Part shown: one piece after another, positions 35,590 through 48,293 of the stretch
Layout: every line of letters begins with the position of its first letter
Numbering within the stretch: position 1 is the first letter of the stretch
Assembly: GCA_019722365.1 (NCBI GenBank)
Contig: JADFUC010000493.1
Location: 1-64,000, forward strand
Reading direction: 5' to 3'
Source of the DNA: Lithospermum erythrorhizon
Lineage: Eukaryota > Streptophyta > Magnoliopsida > Boraginales > Boraginaceae
Length of the DNA: 64,000 nt
Made by a program: the position numbers and the translations under genes
The notes under the pieces: generated by a model
What the model was told of the DNA's origin: nothing
The model's database searches: none
The model's input: the letters and a program-made list of their open reading frames with translations, nothing else

Positions 35590-36787
35590 CCACTCCTGGC
35601 CTTCCTTCTCTATAGGTGCTCAAGTTAGAGAATTGTTGCGAGGAGTTAGTCTGAATCTTCATCAACTTGACATCCTTAACAGAGTTGGAAATAGATTCCA
35701 TCAGTTGGCTCACTTTTCAAGTCAATGCCTCTGATATTGGTCTTCCTTATTTTCTTTACGTTGGCTGGAGTTGGGAAAACGAGTTGATGAGTTATCGGGA
35801 AGTTTTGCTAATTTGACGTTATTGGAAGTATGAACATCAAAGGATGCATCAACAAGACTGGTACAATACCTCGAACTGTCAGGAGGCTTTCAATCAGTAA
35901 TGGTGGTCTAGAACCAGCAGCTCCGGGGTTGGGGTTACTACTAGAAGAATGCAGCTCTTCAATTCAATGGCTTAAGATTAGCAAGTGGTTTAGTCATATG
36001 AATGTAGGGGCCTTGTTATCATCCAACAATCACTTTGTTCGCCTTGTTGTGCTACATGTGTCTCAATGCAGTAGTCTACAATCCTTCCCTGATGGATGCC
36101 TGAACACTCCTAACTTGTTTTGCCGTTATTGATTGTGTGAATCTCAAAGCATTACCAGATCAAATAAATACAAGCAAGTCCATCGAAGTACGGGTTTGAA
36201 GTTGCCCTATCCTCGAGTCCTTTCCAAGAGGAAATTTCTGCCCGATGTTGAATTTTCTTGACGTAATGTATTGTAAGAACCTCAAGTTGTTACCTAACCG
36301 GATGCAAACACGCACACAGCTTGAGTACATAAAGATTTGTATATCTCCAAGCCTCGAGTCCTTTCTTGAATTAAGTTATCCAGGTTTTGCTTTACCTCCC
36401 AATTTGAAGTTTCTATCAATCAACGCATGCTGGAACTTGAAGCCTTTGTCAGATTTAAAGCTTAACAAACTCACTTTCCTTGAAACTTTTGAGGTTTCTG
36501 ACGTATACCAAGAGATTACCTCCTTCTCTAAGAACGGACAAGCGAAACTTTGGTACCTCGATCCCTTTTACATATACAAAATTAATTGGACTGCAAAGAT
36601 TGGAGTCTATGGGTGTCGAAATCTCTCCTTGCTGAGACATCTAGACATCACCTTTTGCAGGAAGCTTTCGTCTCTTCCGATTGAAGAGCTACCTGAGAAT
36701 CTTTGGAGTCTGCAAATTGCACATTGTCCTCTCCTCGGGAGATGGTGTGAGGAGAAAAAGAGAGCAGTTCATCAGCTACATCCGTAG
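35590..36787 (+). pseudogene. CC-NBS-LRR gene, 3' LRR part
   Basis: Directly after the copia LTR the frame reads VLKLENCCEELV, then INLTSLTELEIDSISWLTF, the next LRRs expected after the break at about 19,290. Two open runs follow: 35,830-36,132 (RRLSISNGGLEPAAPGLGLL, SSSIQWLKISKW) and 36,245-36,787 (NLKLLPNRMQ, ALPPNLKFLSINACWNLKPL, SLPIEELPENLWSLQIAHCP). The final CPLLGRWCEEKKRA and stop are typical of I2/RPP13-like LRR ends, so the true gene terminus is present. Stops between the runs and a shift at about 36,120-36,245 show decay. Together with 16,457-19,290 it represents one gene of roughly 4 kb before insertion. Confidence 0.85.
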
Positions 36788-37560
36788 TCTCTTTTTGTCC
36801 TTAGTGAGCAAAATCAGCTGCTTTTTCTTGTAAGTCATTTTCTTTTAACTGTTTCTTTAAAGACATTAATTTCAGGAATTTCTTAATTTCCTATCAGCAA
36901 AATTGTTTTTTTTTTTGCTTACAAAAAACCAATTTATTTAATACTCCGTAGTAAACTAGTAATAATAATAATTATAATTATAACAATAATAATGAACATC
37001 AGTCTTAGAGGACAGTGAAATTTCAAGAATCAACATGTTTTATCAAATATGATGCATCTATAGGAGAAATATTATAATTCTATGATGTTTGGTAATTGAA
37101 TTTGAATAGCATGGGGGTAAACCTAGATAATTTTTAATTGATAACTGGATGTACTCTAAATTAATCTTACTGGCGGGAAGAGTTTCATTTGATGTTCTGT
37201 AATATAGTTAGATTGACCATTATGATAGTAGATCCCAAATGATGTCGAGTTTGAATCAGAATAGGTTGCTGCATACACTTCTTACTGTTTTGTTGGATAT
37301 GTTAATTTCGATAATCAAGTATTAAATTATTTAGATATTTTGTTGGCCAATCTAATTAATTCTATATAGTCTTTTAGGATATTTACATGAAGTTAAGGGA
37401 TTGAATAAATTCCCAGGCTTTGTAGCTCTTAGAAAAATTCGCCCAGTTTTGTGTTTTAGAATCTGATGGGAGTGCGGCTTTATTTAATGCTTGGTGTGAG
37501 AAGTGCTTGAGTCGGTGTGTGGAAGTCAGTGCAGGTTCCATGGTGTTTGTCGATATGGTT
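36788..37560. other. Downstream flank of the NBS-LRR gene; no gene
   Basis: AT-rich sequence with a T10 run (about 36,907) and an AATAATAATTATAATT microsatellite (about 36,958-36,995). No coding sequence is supported. Confidence 0.5.
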
Positions 37561-39420
37561 CCGGTGTTGTCAGTGGTTGTTTATTTAAGTTAAAGGTTCG
37601 CCCAATCTGTTAGTCGGATCTGTTGGAGCTCAGGTTCGGAAGTCGCTGCCGGATTTGTTCATCGGAGAAGTTGTTGCAACCTGTTTTGAAGCCTCGTCGG
37701 AGTGGGGTCGCCTTCTGGGCTCCAAGGTCTTCGGATCTGTTGATCAGATCTGAAGAGGAGACCGCAGCTGCTTCATCTCGCCGGAGTTGTGCAGATCTGA
37801 AGGAGAAGAAGCAGCGCCGCCCTTCCACCTGAGCCGTCTGCGGAGGTGTTCATCGGAGCTGTTCGTGGAGCTGCTAGTTCGTGGTGGTTGCCGGATTTGG
37901 AGAGGGAGACCGGAGCTGCAAAAGGTCGCCGGAGCTTGGCTGAACTCTTTCGTGGAGTTGCAGATCGGAGGAGTCAAAGAGGAGGAGACCGGAGCTGCTC
38001 CACTTCGCCGGATCTGTGGAGGTCGTTGCTGGGCTTCCGAATCTGATTCGCCGGCTCTAATTGAGGTCACCGGAGGTTTTGACCGGAGAAGATTGCCGGA
38101 ATTCGCTGTTGAAGCCGGAGTGAACAGTACTCTACAGTGACCGTGAATAGTGAAGCGTTACAGTACTCTGCTACAAACAGTCACGAATTGCTACAATATT
38201 TACTGTTACAACTTTGCGTTGAATTTTCAGATTTTGAAGCTTAAAAAATATCTGTGCGGGTGCATGAATTGCTATAATGATAAAGAGGCAATTCCTTTTC
38301 GATTTTAGTTTTACTGTTTCTTTGTTGTTGAAATCCGGATTTGGGTTCTGATTGTGTGTTGATTTAAATTTTTTTGTGAGATTTGTGCTATTTTTGTGTT
38401 GTTATATTCATATATTTATTATATGATGTCTGGTGTAAATTAATATGGTGTGTGTTTTTCGTTTGATGAAATCGATTTTAGCGTATGAAAAGCAGAAATT
38501 AAATATGTCTTGAATTCAACAAAAGGCTAAGGCAAGTCAGACTTATGTAGCTACTGCAACAAAAGAAGAACAATATTGATATTGAAAATGTATCTAATTT
38601 ATTTAAACTTATCGACTATGGGTTTAGAAAAGTTCAAGGTGTGTGATGTTAAAATTGTATGGGATAAAATTTGAATCACTACATATCTTTAGAAACCTCG
38701 TTGTCGAATGAATGTTCTTGCTTGAGAAGTTTTTTTAAGTTTAGATTGGATATGTAAGGATATTGAAAGGAAATACAGATGTGTTCTGGCCCCGTGGGAG
38801 ATATTCAGAGTTGTCAGGTGATAATAACATAGATAGATTAAACCGTTGTCCTTTTAAATCATTCTGATTCTTTGGTGATGTTAAATTTGCTATTAAGTAT
38901 GATAGAGAGATGCGTTAAAGTTTATAGTAAATGGTCTTAAGAATAAGAATTAGTTGGCATTATGTGAGGAGTAAAGTGCAGGGAGGTTATGCGTGTGAGG
39001 AGTAGGCGCCGGGGATAGGTTTAATGTTGAAAGAATGTGGGACATAAGGAGTATAGTGAGAGAACACTTACACTGAAGCCAGTGATCAAATTGTAGGTAA
39101 TGTGAGAAAGTGGTATAATTGTCATGAACAAGGTCATTTGATTAGGGTTAATCTAGCACAGAAAGAATCAACATCGTGTGCATGATAATGTAGTACATTT
39201 AATGAAAATAATTTGGGTGATATTTTTCATGAATAATAATCTTTGTGATTATGCTAGTTTTAATATGCTTTCTAATCCTTTGTGTGAATCTGATTGGTTA
39301 GTAGACTACGATTTCATTTTCATGTGTTTAACCAAATTGCCAAAGAGATTGAGCATGGGTTTATATCTATGGCAAATTTGAAGAAGTACGATGTGATAAG
39401 GAAATATAGAGATGTATGTC
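37561..39420 (+). pseudogene. Left part of a third copia element: leader and gag
   Basis: The first 600 bp is GC-rich and dense in GCCGGAG / GGAGCTG words, ending in CAGTGACCGTGAATAGTGAA (about 38,136), a leader style seen in plant copia elements. A gag remnant follows with a worn zinc knuckle NCHEQGHLIR (about 39,117-39,146; one Cys and the last Cys are lost). At 39,290-39,330 SDWLVDYDFIFMC stands where copia proteases have WLVDSG, the S-G pair being replaced. The element is cut at 39,425 by the second Sire-type element and continues at 49,641. Confidence 0.65.
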
Positions 39421-39425
39421 TTAGG

Positions 39426-40742
39426 TGTTGAATAATGTTATTCGATTCAAACTTGTTTTTGAAGATAACAATTGTAAATGGTTTCCAAGTGAGCATGTAT
39501 TAGTTTTATTCTTTAATAAGTTCAAAAACTCTTAAAATATTGTCCAGGTATTCGGAGGCTCATGGATATGAGTCTAACAAGCGCGAAGCCTTCGAGGAGC
39601 TCGTGTTCTTTGTATTTATAGGCGTTTGTAAGGGAAACTACTTTTAGTATATTGTGGATTTTTAAATATGTGAGTAATGACTTTGCGATTTAATCTTATT
39701 GTGTTTTTAAAATCGATAGTCAAAGTAGTTTTCTAATCCTAAGTATAGATTGATTCGTAGTTAAGTCTCGTACAAATGTGTGTCATTTCGTTTCGGTGGC
39801 TTGAAAGCGATCTTTATTTTGGAAGGAAATTCGAACCATCGAGACAATCGAGGAGGGTTCACGGTCCCGATGATCGGGGCACATTCGAGACCCTGGTCTC
39901 GATAGGGTCCGATGATCGAGGGCTCTGACTTCTCGATAGAGATTGGCAGCAACCAGCGAGGCTGTGCCAGGGCCCACAGTGATAGAGTCCCGCAATCTTG
40001 GCAAACTTTCGGCTTTAAATTTTGTGCGCTATATAAAGCCTCTTCCTTTTAAAACAAAAACAACTTTTTTGATAATTCTTTTTTGACTAATTCGGCGATT
40101 AATTCCTTGAATTCAAAAACCAAAAGTCATAACTCCTACATTTAATTCTTCGTATCTTTTTTGTAGAGAGTTTCACTAGTTTTCTTGAAAGTGTAATATC
40201 TAAATTCACTGTGTGTTTGAGTGAAATCCTTGTGTGAAAGTGAAGTATAGGGTTTCTTATTCTAAGTTGAGTAGTAAAGTGAAATCCTAAGAAGATGTTC
40301 TTGGGTTCCCTAATCTAGGTTGATTAAAGGTTAAAATCCTTAGCGGGTAGCTTGGGTCAACTTAGTTGGAGGCTAGGTGTTTGATGTAGTCTTGAGAGAA
40401 GTTGCTTGTATGTATTCAAACATTTATTTAGCCCAGTTATCTTTTCTTAAAATCAGGGTTGGAAAGCGGAAATGATTAGAAAGGTAGAGGCAGAAGCTCA
40501 TTAAAATCGTGTGTATTGTGTTCTCTCTTTTTACTCTTTCTCAAGTATTCTTATTATTATTGTTAATCATCTTGATTGTTAAATTGTTGACTAATTATTC
40601 TCGAGCTTGAGTGTGGGTTTATCTCATATTAATCCTTATTCCATTGTTGTTAATTCGCGTTATTAAATTAAAACTTGAAAAGTTAATAACGTAACTTAAA
40701 ATCTTATTCCTCCCCCCACTACACAAGGTTATATCTGAAACA
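39426..40742 (+). repeat. 5' LTR of the second Sire-type element
   Basis: Runs from TGTTGAATAATG to TATATCTGAAACA. It contains TATATAAA (40,030-40,037) followed by AGCCTCTTCC, the likely promoter and start. A palindrome-rich region before it (39,838-39,925) holds GAGACC...GGTCTCGAT pairs. Confidence 0.9.
40030..40037 (+). promoter_or_regulatory. LTR TATA box
   Basis: TATATAAA in the context GCGCTATATAAAGCCTCTTCC-like sequence, conserved in the 3' LTR at 48,928-48,935. It would start genomic RNA synthesis. Confidence 0.7.
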
Positions 40743-40747
40743 GCAAT

Positions 40748-40758
40748 TGGTATCGGAG
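40748..40758 (+). other. Primer binding site (initiator-methionine tRNA)
   Basis: TGGTATCGGAG, six bases after the 5' LTR, matches the plant copia primer site TGGTATCAGAGC with one change in the first eleven bases. Confidence 0.75.
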
Positions 40759-40859
40759 GTAATTACAAATCTTAGCTTAAAATCTTGTAGAAAAAGATCA
40801 TGGGTAATGCTTGAGATATAGGTAACTTCAGGAATTTTTATTTGAAGGTAGGTCGGTCT

Positions 40860-42560
40860 GAGCCGCCCATTGCTTGATGGATCAAATTATGGTGCGTAGT
40901 GCAACGCATTCCAAATATCATGTCTGGCCTCGACTACAAATTATGAAGTGATCGTAGAGGACATTTCCAGCTATTGAAGTATCAAATTAACTGGCTTGAG
41001 ACTCATATGAACTTGACGAAGTGGAGGAGGCAAATATAAGAAGATGGGTACCGCTTTGGTGGAGGTTCCGGTGAGGATGTGCATAAAGAGGATGATGGAG
41101 TACTAAGGGATGAGGAACTCAAAGAAAGTGGAGTTAAATTCCAAAGCCATTCATGTTCTTCCTGATACCGTATGCGTGGAGGAATATGCTAGTCGAGGAT
41201 CTGAGTCGGCCAAGGAGATATGGGACTTAGAAGCATACGTATTGGTTCTAGTCAGTGAAGACTACAAAGGGTTCGACTTTTGACTAGAGAATATCAAACA
41301 TTTGAAATGTATCATGGAGAGTCCGTCAAAGACATGGTTAAATACCGTCATCCCGACAACGGACTCTCTAGGAAGACATTCTCCTTAGAAACAAATGAAG
41401 AATCATAAAGCGGAATCAATCCGAGTTTTGGCCAAAAGGTGTGTCTTCCTAAATGAAGCCAAAGACATCGAGACTCTTTCATTTGAAGGCTCATTGGATC
41501 TTTGAAAGCCGAAGGAAGTAATTGCTAAGAAACGAGGCTGAGGGTGAAGGACAAAAAGAAAATGGCTCTTGTGGCCAAAGCACAAAAAGTTCTTGAAAAG
41601 TAGGAAGCGGTGAGGATGATGAAGATATGGCCATGTTCTTTAGAGACTTCAAAAAGTTTCTAAGATTCAAAAGAGTATAATGATCATGGACATAAAAGCT
41701 TCAAAATTTGACAACTATGAAAGGAAGTACGAAGGGGCAAGACAAGAGGGCAAAATCAAAAGAGATAAAATGCTTTGAGTCTGCTGGGACATCTTAAAGA
41801 TGGATTGTCACAAATGCAGCCAAGAAGGTCTCGATCCAGAACATATGCATGAGGCCACTTGGGAGGATGAGTTCGGGCGAATCCGACTCGAGGTTGGAAC
41901 TTCTGGCGTGGTGTGTCTCGTAGCCTGAACTCTACCATGGAGGTACCTCTTGCTTTCATTTCCTTATCGGATGATGAGCTCTTTAGTGATGATGAGCACT
42001 CGGTAATGATTTTGACAAGCTAGCGATAATTATAACGAGTTGTTAGAAAGTTTTGAAAAATTGCTTAAAAGAAACAAGAACTTTCGAAAACAAATAAAGG
42101 CAACTGTAAACCACTCGCTCGAAATGAAGTTACTTTGTTAAAACTTGACTCCAATCTAAAAAATGATGGAATTCTTGAAAAATTGGAGCTTAAACAAAAT
42201 CTTAATAAGGTTGAGTTGGAAAATGTAGAACTCAAGAAATCACTCAACTTATATTCCTTGAGAACAAACAAGTTGAATGAAATTCTTGATGCTCAACGTT
42301 ATCCTACCAACAAAAAGGGGTTAGGCTATTCAAGTGATAACTCCTATTCTTCTAATGTTGCTTAAATGCATCCGTTATCAAATTTGTTGAACCGAATTTC
42401 AACACTTATTGTGAAAAAGGAAATCCTGCGAGTCTTGATGCCGTTGAAGGTTAGTGAGAATGGGCACACTTGTAATCTAATCTCTAAGACGAGAAATGGA
42501 TTGTGAGAAATCCATCTTGCTACTTAACCCCGAGGACCCCAATCACGTTGGGTACCTCGA
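40860..42560 (+). pseudogene. Gag of the second Sire-type element (decayed)
   Basis: Fragments of the copia gag core lie at 40,860-41,600 (KALYNALD-type order is lost; KESGVKFQSH is visible). A worn zinc-knuckle zone is at about 41,770-41,830 (KMDCHKCSQEG). An acidic stretch at about 41,965-42,005 (SLSDDELFSDDEHS) precedes a leucine/lysine heptad region at 42,126-42,365: LDSNLKNDGILEKLELKQNL, then ENVELKKSLNLYSLRTNKLN, predicted coiled coil. Its ending NKKGLGY matches the conserved ...GLGF/Y turn of Sire gag. Stops separate these blocks. Confidence 0.75.
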
Positions 42561-42599
42561 ATGAAACTTGATTTTGTATTGTAGGAGGCATTTCGTCCA

Positions 42600-45500
42600 T
42601 GAAAAGAAAATATTTGGATGGTGGATAGCGGATGCTTTCCAGGCACGTGACGGGGAGATGCTTAAGCACTGTAACTGGGTAGCAAGGCGGTTGGAAATGT
42701 AAATTAAACAACGAAGCGCCAAAATCTAGGTAAAAGGATGCATTGATAAGAAAGGTTATTTTAAAATTAAAAAGTACGCTTGCTTGTTGATGGTAAATTC
42801 ATTGCTAGTGTGAGTCGATTATGTGAAAATGATTATGGGGGCCAATTTTTCTAAACATAAATGTGTTATTTCAAATGCTTCATCTTGCGTTTGTTGTGCA
42901 TGGCTATCGATTGAATAATGTGTATGTTAAGTTTGGTTGGTTGGAAGCTAGTAATATTTGCATGAATGTGGTTCATGATGATGTGAGGATTTATGGCATC
43001 GACGGTTGGGTCGAGCTAGTGATGTTATCTAAATTGCATAAGCACTTTCGCGTGTAAAGGTCACCAAATCTCACGTGAAAGATCAAACTTTGTGATGCGT
43101 ATCGGCTTCGGTAAAATGCATAAATCTTCTTTTAAACCTATTAATCTTGTTGCTTCAAACCATGTGCTCGATTTATTTATAAGTTTGTTTGGTGAAATGG
43201 ATGTTGAAGTTTGGGTGGATCGAAATATGTATTACGTTATTGTGGGCGATTACTCGAGTTTACTTGGGTAATTGGCACCGCTAATAAAGTGATGCTTTTA
43301 AAGAGTTTGCTAAGTTGTGTAGAAAATCATGAATGAAAAAGGGCTTCAAAATCAAAGCCATAAGAAGCGATCATGGAGGTGAGTTCGAGAATGAGGAGTT
43401 CGAGGAGTTTTGTGGGGGAGTATGGGATCAGCCCAACGACTTCTCGCGCCAAAGGCTACCTCGACAAAAATGGGTTGTGGAGGCGAAAGAATGGACCATT
43501 CAAGAAATGGGCCGGACCATGATGAATGAATTTACAACTTGCCAAAATATTTTTTGGGGACATGCCGTGGACACCCGGCATTCTATTTATCGACGGATAT
43601 TCCTTAGACATATTCTTGACAAAACTCCTTCTGAACTTTGGTATGGTAGATCCCTCGTATTGATTATTTTAAAGTTTTTGGATAGAGTGCTATATTCTTA
43701 ACACCAAAGATAGATTGGGAAAATTTGATGCTAAATCCTAATGAAGCGTCTTTCTTGGTTATTCTAAAACTAGTAAGCATGTATCATCATAATGAAGGAT
43801 CAATGCGTGCAAGAATCTATTCATATTGCTTTGATGAATCTAATCCGTTTGTTGAGAAAGTTGTAGTAGATGAGGATGATTCATTGGGGTGTCACGTGGA
43901 TGAATTCTCAAAAGATGTGATGAGCCTCGAAAACAAGTATCGAAATGAGGAAGCATCGATTATGGGGAAAACAAATCATCGTAAAGAACCCCGAGATGTG
44001 GATGATTATCTCCATGGGCGAACACATGAAGATTTACAGGAGGCGAGAATGGGTTAAGAATCATCCCCGGACCTCGTTAGGTGATCTCTGAGGGGTAACT
44101 ACTCGATCCTGGATTAAATAATGTTTGCCTTCATGAGTGCTTATGTGTCTCAGTAGTACCTCTTAATATTAATGAAGCTCTAGAGGATCAGTTGGATTTA
44201 ATACATGCAAGAACTTGAACAATTCGAAAGATGCAAAGTTTGGCACTTAGTTGAAAAACCTTGTGATAGAACCATTATTGGAACAAAATGGGTTTTAAGT
44301 AAAACTTGATGAAGCTTAGGTGTCGTTTTAGTAAATAAAAAGTCGTCTTGTTGTTGAGGTTATAATCAAGTCGAAGGAGTAGACTTTGATGGAAACTTTT
44401 CCTCGGTGGCTAGGTTGGGAATCCATTGTTATTATTCTAGCCTTCGTAGTCATATGGTTCAAACTTCACGCTGAAATGGATGTTAAAGCCGCTTTTCTAA
44501 ATGGTTTTTTGGATGAGGAAGTTTTTGTAAAACAACCACCGGGCTTTGAAGATCCTAATTATCCTCATCACGTTTTTAAACTAGATAAAGCCCTTTACGG
44601 TTTAAAACAAGCACCTAGAGCTTGGTATGAGAGGTTAAGCACACATCACAGTTGCGAGAATGGTTTGAAGGAAAGCTTGATTCAGCTTTTCCTTAAAACC
44701 AAATGACTTATCTTATTGTTGTTCAAATTTATGTTGATGATATTATTTTCGGTTCTACTAATGATTTGTGTGTAGGAATTTTGAAAATGATGACAAGGAA
44801 GTTCGAGATAGGCATGATGGGCGAATTGAACTTCTTTTCGGACTCCAAGTGAAGCAAATGGATGGCCAGGGATCTTCGTCTAGTCAAAGCAAATTCTCGA
44901 AGAGCTCATAAAAAGTCGGGATGGAAGATGCAAAGGTGATCGGAACTCCTATATGTCTCATGACTAAGCTTGACAAAGATGAAGGTACAAGCGTCAATGA
45001 GACAAACTATCGAGGAATTTATGATTGGTAGTCTTCTTTATCTTAAACACGAACTTAGATATTATGTTTGCCGTGTGTTTGTGTGCTCGTTTTCAAGCGT
45101 GTCCCAAAGAGTCTCATCTTAAAGCGGTTAAAAGGATCCTTCGGTATGTGAAAGAACAATTGACTATGGCACTTTGGTATCAGTAAGCAAGAATTTTTGA
45201 ACTTGTGGGATACTCGGATCTCTGATTTTGCTTGGTTCGCACTTGAGCGAGAAACGCTAGTGGGGCTGTCGGCAGTGGACATAGCCTCACCTCATGGTCA
45301 AGCAAGAAACAAAATAGTGTGGCATTGTCACTTGGCGGAGGCGAATATGTGGCGGTTGGAAATTGTGTTGCTCAAGTGCTTTGGATGAAACAAACATTGG
45401 AAGACTTCGGGATCAAGTACGATCAAGTACCGGTGTTATGTGACAACACAAGCGCCATCAACATTGCCAAAAATCCGGTGCAACATTCAAGGACCAAGCA

Positions 45501-45640
45501 CATTGAAATCCGTCATCACTTCATCCGGGACCATGTGCAAAAAAAAGGGAACATTGGTCTGAGTTCGTTGGGACAAATGATCGAAACTGCGGATAACTTC
45601 ACCCAGACATTGCAGGGATCCAATTTAACGCGTTAGGCGT
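42600..45640 (+). pseudogene. Pol polyprotein of the second Sire-type element (decayed)
   Basis: Protease: WMVDSGCFQARDGEM (about 42,614-42,660) keeps the D-S-G site. Integrase: KMHKSSFKPINLVASNH (about 43,110), YVIVGDYSSLLG (about 43,235), then a 122-codon run at 43,333-43,700 with IRSDHGGEFENEEFEEFCG and KTPSELWYGR; the downstream catalytic Glu region reads VVEAKEWTIQEMGRTMMNEF. Reverse transcriptase: [17 protein letters not shown] and [17 protein letters not shown] (44,470-44,640), and VQIYVDDIIFGSTND (about 44,725) with the catalytic YVDD. RNase H: a GGEYVAVGNCVAQVLWMKQ-type block and DNTSAINIAKNPVQHSRTKH, IRHHFIRDHV (45,340-45,540). The order is copia-specific. Every domain is recognisable, but stops and shifts separate them. 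Confidence 0.92.
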
Positions 45641-45989
45641 GAGCTAGGGATCTTGATCTTCTAGTAAAGTGATTTATCTCCTCGTGTCTTTTATGCATTT
45701 GAATTGTATGCATCTTTATGTGTTTTAAATTGAGTCCAATTTTTTTTTGGTGATGATAAGCAGTGATAAAATTGTCCGATTGTGAGTGAGTTGATTTGTT
45801 GAGGATATTTGTTGAAGTGTGGAAGTGCGATTTGTGTATCGAGGTAGGAAATGTTGGTTTTGTCGGGCTTTTGGTGGTAATGGATGGTTGCTTAAATTAA
45901 ATGTGTCGGGTTGTGAAGTCGGTTGTAAATTGGATGATTAGGGATTATTGTGTGGAATTGTGGAAACTCCCACTTTACTGGGTCATCGA

Positions 45990-46300
45990 GAGGCCAGCCG
46001 AGACCCCCCCCCTACCGAATGGGTGCCGATGGTAGGAAGTAACTTTCACCGGCAAATTGCCCAGCGTGAGACCCCATCGAGACCCCTGCTCGATGAGGTC
46101 TCGATGCAAACTCTTTGATGCATTGAGCCCGCCGAGACCCCAGCTCTCGAATGGGTCTCGATGAGCAGAAAAGCAACCACCGTTACATAGGCCCGTAGGA
46201 CCCCCCCTCTCAGAATGGTTCTGAGTAAAGCGGAAATAACCACCCGAGGAAACTGCCAGCCGAGACCCCTACCTCTCGAATCGGTCTCGATGAAGCCCGA
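45990..46300 (+). repeat. Palindromic GAGACC/GGTCTC tandem repeats
   Basis: Five units of about 60-65 bp begin near 45,998, 46,060, 46,127, 46,190 and 46,253. Each pairs CCGAGACCCC on the left with CTCGAATGGGTCTCGATGA on the right, so each RNA copy could fold into a hairpin. The spacer between pol and the third ORF holds them, and the LTRs carry related palindromes (39,885-39,905; 48,860-48,885). Confidence 0.8.
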
Positions 46301-46475
46301 CCACTTATATATACATCACCGACGATTTCTTCCCATTTTGACAAAATCACAAATTTTCAACCACTAATTAAATCCCTTAACCGCCCGCTACATAATTTCA
46401 TCAGCAATCCGTCAAAGTTGTCCTTTATCATTTCATTCCCAAATTTACTACATTCTTCAACAAATCTCCACTAAA

Positions 46476-47640
46476 ATGACCTCAAATCCTACAAAACCTA
46501 CCAAAAGAGGGCAGAATCCAAAATCGAATCCTCAAATCGAGTGGTTCTTTATCGAGAGTGGGAGTTCTTCAAATCCTGAAGCAAGTGATAATGTAAATCC
46601 TTTACTATCAGGAATTGGGAAAAGTGGAAAAGAATTGGCAAACTAACATTCTTGATGGGTATTACTATGATGGAGGAGACTTGGAAGGAACTGACGATGC
46701 CGGGATGTGTCGAAGTTCAAAATGGGAGAAATTTGAGGTAAAGTCCTCACGACATCTTTCGGATTGGGTTTATTTAATACATGAGCATGTTGTTATTCAC
46801 ACTCCAAATAGTAATAATCTCAATATTAAGTTGAAATTCAATGTTAGGTCGTTTGAGTATAAGATGAAATTTTAGGGAGGGCTTTGGGTTTGTAATGTAA
46901 TGGTTTCTCTAGTTATGCGGTTGATGTGGCCTCCGAGACAAGATTGAGTCGTGGCCGAATGTGACATGATGTTGGGCAATGGTCGGAGGTTTAGGAATGG
47001 GTATCGAAAGAAGGGGGTGAGTCGATGCTTTGCGGGTACTTACATTTGTACACGGAGAGGCAAGATTTGTCTTTGCTTTGTGATGTCGTTGGTCCCGTGG
47101 GTTCTCGAGATAGGAATCCAGAGTAAGTTTGTAAATTCCTTGACATACAAGTTTTTGCTCATAGCATTATCCAATCTTCCAATCATAATTTCTTTCCACA
47201 TGCGTCAACTCATAAATGATACGAGAGACATGACTTCTTGGTATGGAATGCTTTCATTCTGTATTATGGAGTCTTGGGGAGGCCGAGATAGAGTATTTCT
47301 GAGGGTATGCCATTGATAGGGGCACCCATAGGATTACGAACTATTTTTAAAGGGCACGTGTACAATTGCTTATCACAATAACCGTCTTTGGTGGAAGTGG
47401 GAGGCAAAATTGGCTCATCGGGAGGATAGAAGAGCAATACTAGCAATGATGGGAAGGAAGTGGTTTCGAGAGGTTGATGATTTGGAGGACCCCGTATTCT
47501 CAGATGATGAGGATGTTGATGATGAGGACTTCGACGATGGTGAAGGGGATGATGATCTTGATGGAGAGGGTGATGATAGCAATGATGAGAATACCGTGGC
47601 GCGAACAAGATGTTTTAAAATGCATGACAGAGCTTAATGA
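46476..47640 (+). pseudogene. Third ORF of the second Sire-type element (decayed)
   Basis: ATG 46,476 starts MTSNPTKPTKRGQNPKSNPQ, a basic/polar start like that of the same ORF at 26,710, and runs about 55 codons to a stop. Later frames include 46,615-46,875 and 46,951-47,316 (moderately hydrophobic). A strongly acidic end at about 47,475-47,600 (DDEDVDDEDFDDGEGDDDLD) is a feature of several Sire third ORFs. Function in this lineage is unknown; nothing here shows a signal peptide. Confidence 0.65.
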
Positions 47641-48280
47641 AGATTGCACGGAGGCAACAAGTTATTGAGGATAATCAAGTGCAACTTATGAAAGGCCAAT
47701 AAACACTTCTTAAGGAAAACAGAAGATAAAAGGACTATGTCGAAGATTATGAAATTCCTCTCTTGTTTTTGGAGATGCTAATGAGAAGACGAAGGCCTGA
47801 AATATTTGGTGCATTCGGATGGCGAGGCGAGTTGAGGATACCGCGGGGTTGCGGAGTACAAGTACAACGTCGCGTCACGTCGCGTCCGACTACTTCTAGA
47901 GGACTTTGATGGCTTTGACCCTTATGTTTTATGCTTTAGTTGTTTCTTGTTTAGGATTTTAATTCTTTCGTGCCCCACTTTGTGATGATCCCGAAAGAGG
48001 GGAGTGTAATGAACTTATGCTTTGGATGTTTATTTCTTATGTTAGCATGTTGGATGTTTCTTTTCTTATGTTAGCATGTTGGATGTTTATTTCTTATAAT
48101 AGTTGTTGGATGTTTTAGTATCTATTTAAATTGCCATGCTATTAGTTTTGTCTTCGTTGATATGTCATCCATGGTTATGGTTTTATTTAAGTAAGAAAAC
48201 ATAGAATCTTATGTTGAGGGGGAGCGTTGCTTTTGTCTTATATTTCTTTCCCCTTAGCATAAGTCAATTTGTTATCATCA

Positions 48281-48291
48281 AAAAGGGGGAG
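48281..48291 (+). other. Polypurine tract
   Basis: AAAAGGGGGAG directly before the 3' LTR, the usual plus-strand primer of copia elements. Confidence 0.85.
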
Positions 48292-48293
48292 TT

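Noticed and set aside
37610..38140. Several overlapping ORFs in the GC-rich leader
   Set aside because: They arise from GCCGGAG/GATCTG repeats without stops in multiple frames; no motif is seen and the place fits a retroelement leader.
46615..47640. Retroviral-type envelope gene after pol
   Set aside because: No signal peptide, furin-like site or membrane anchor is visible; it is better described as the third ORF typical of Sire elements with unknown role.
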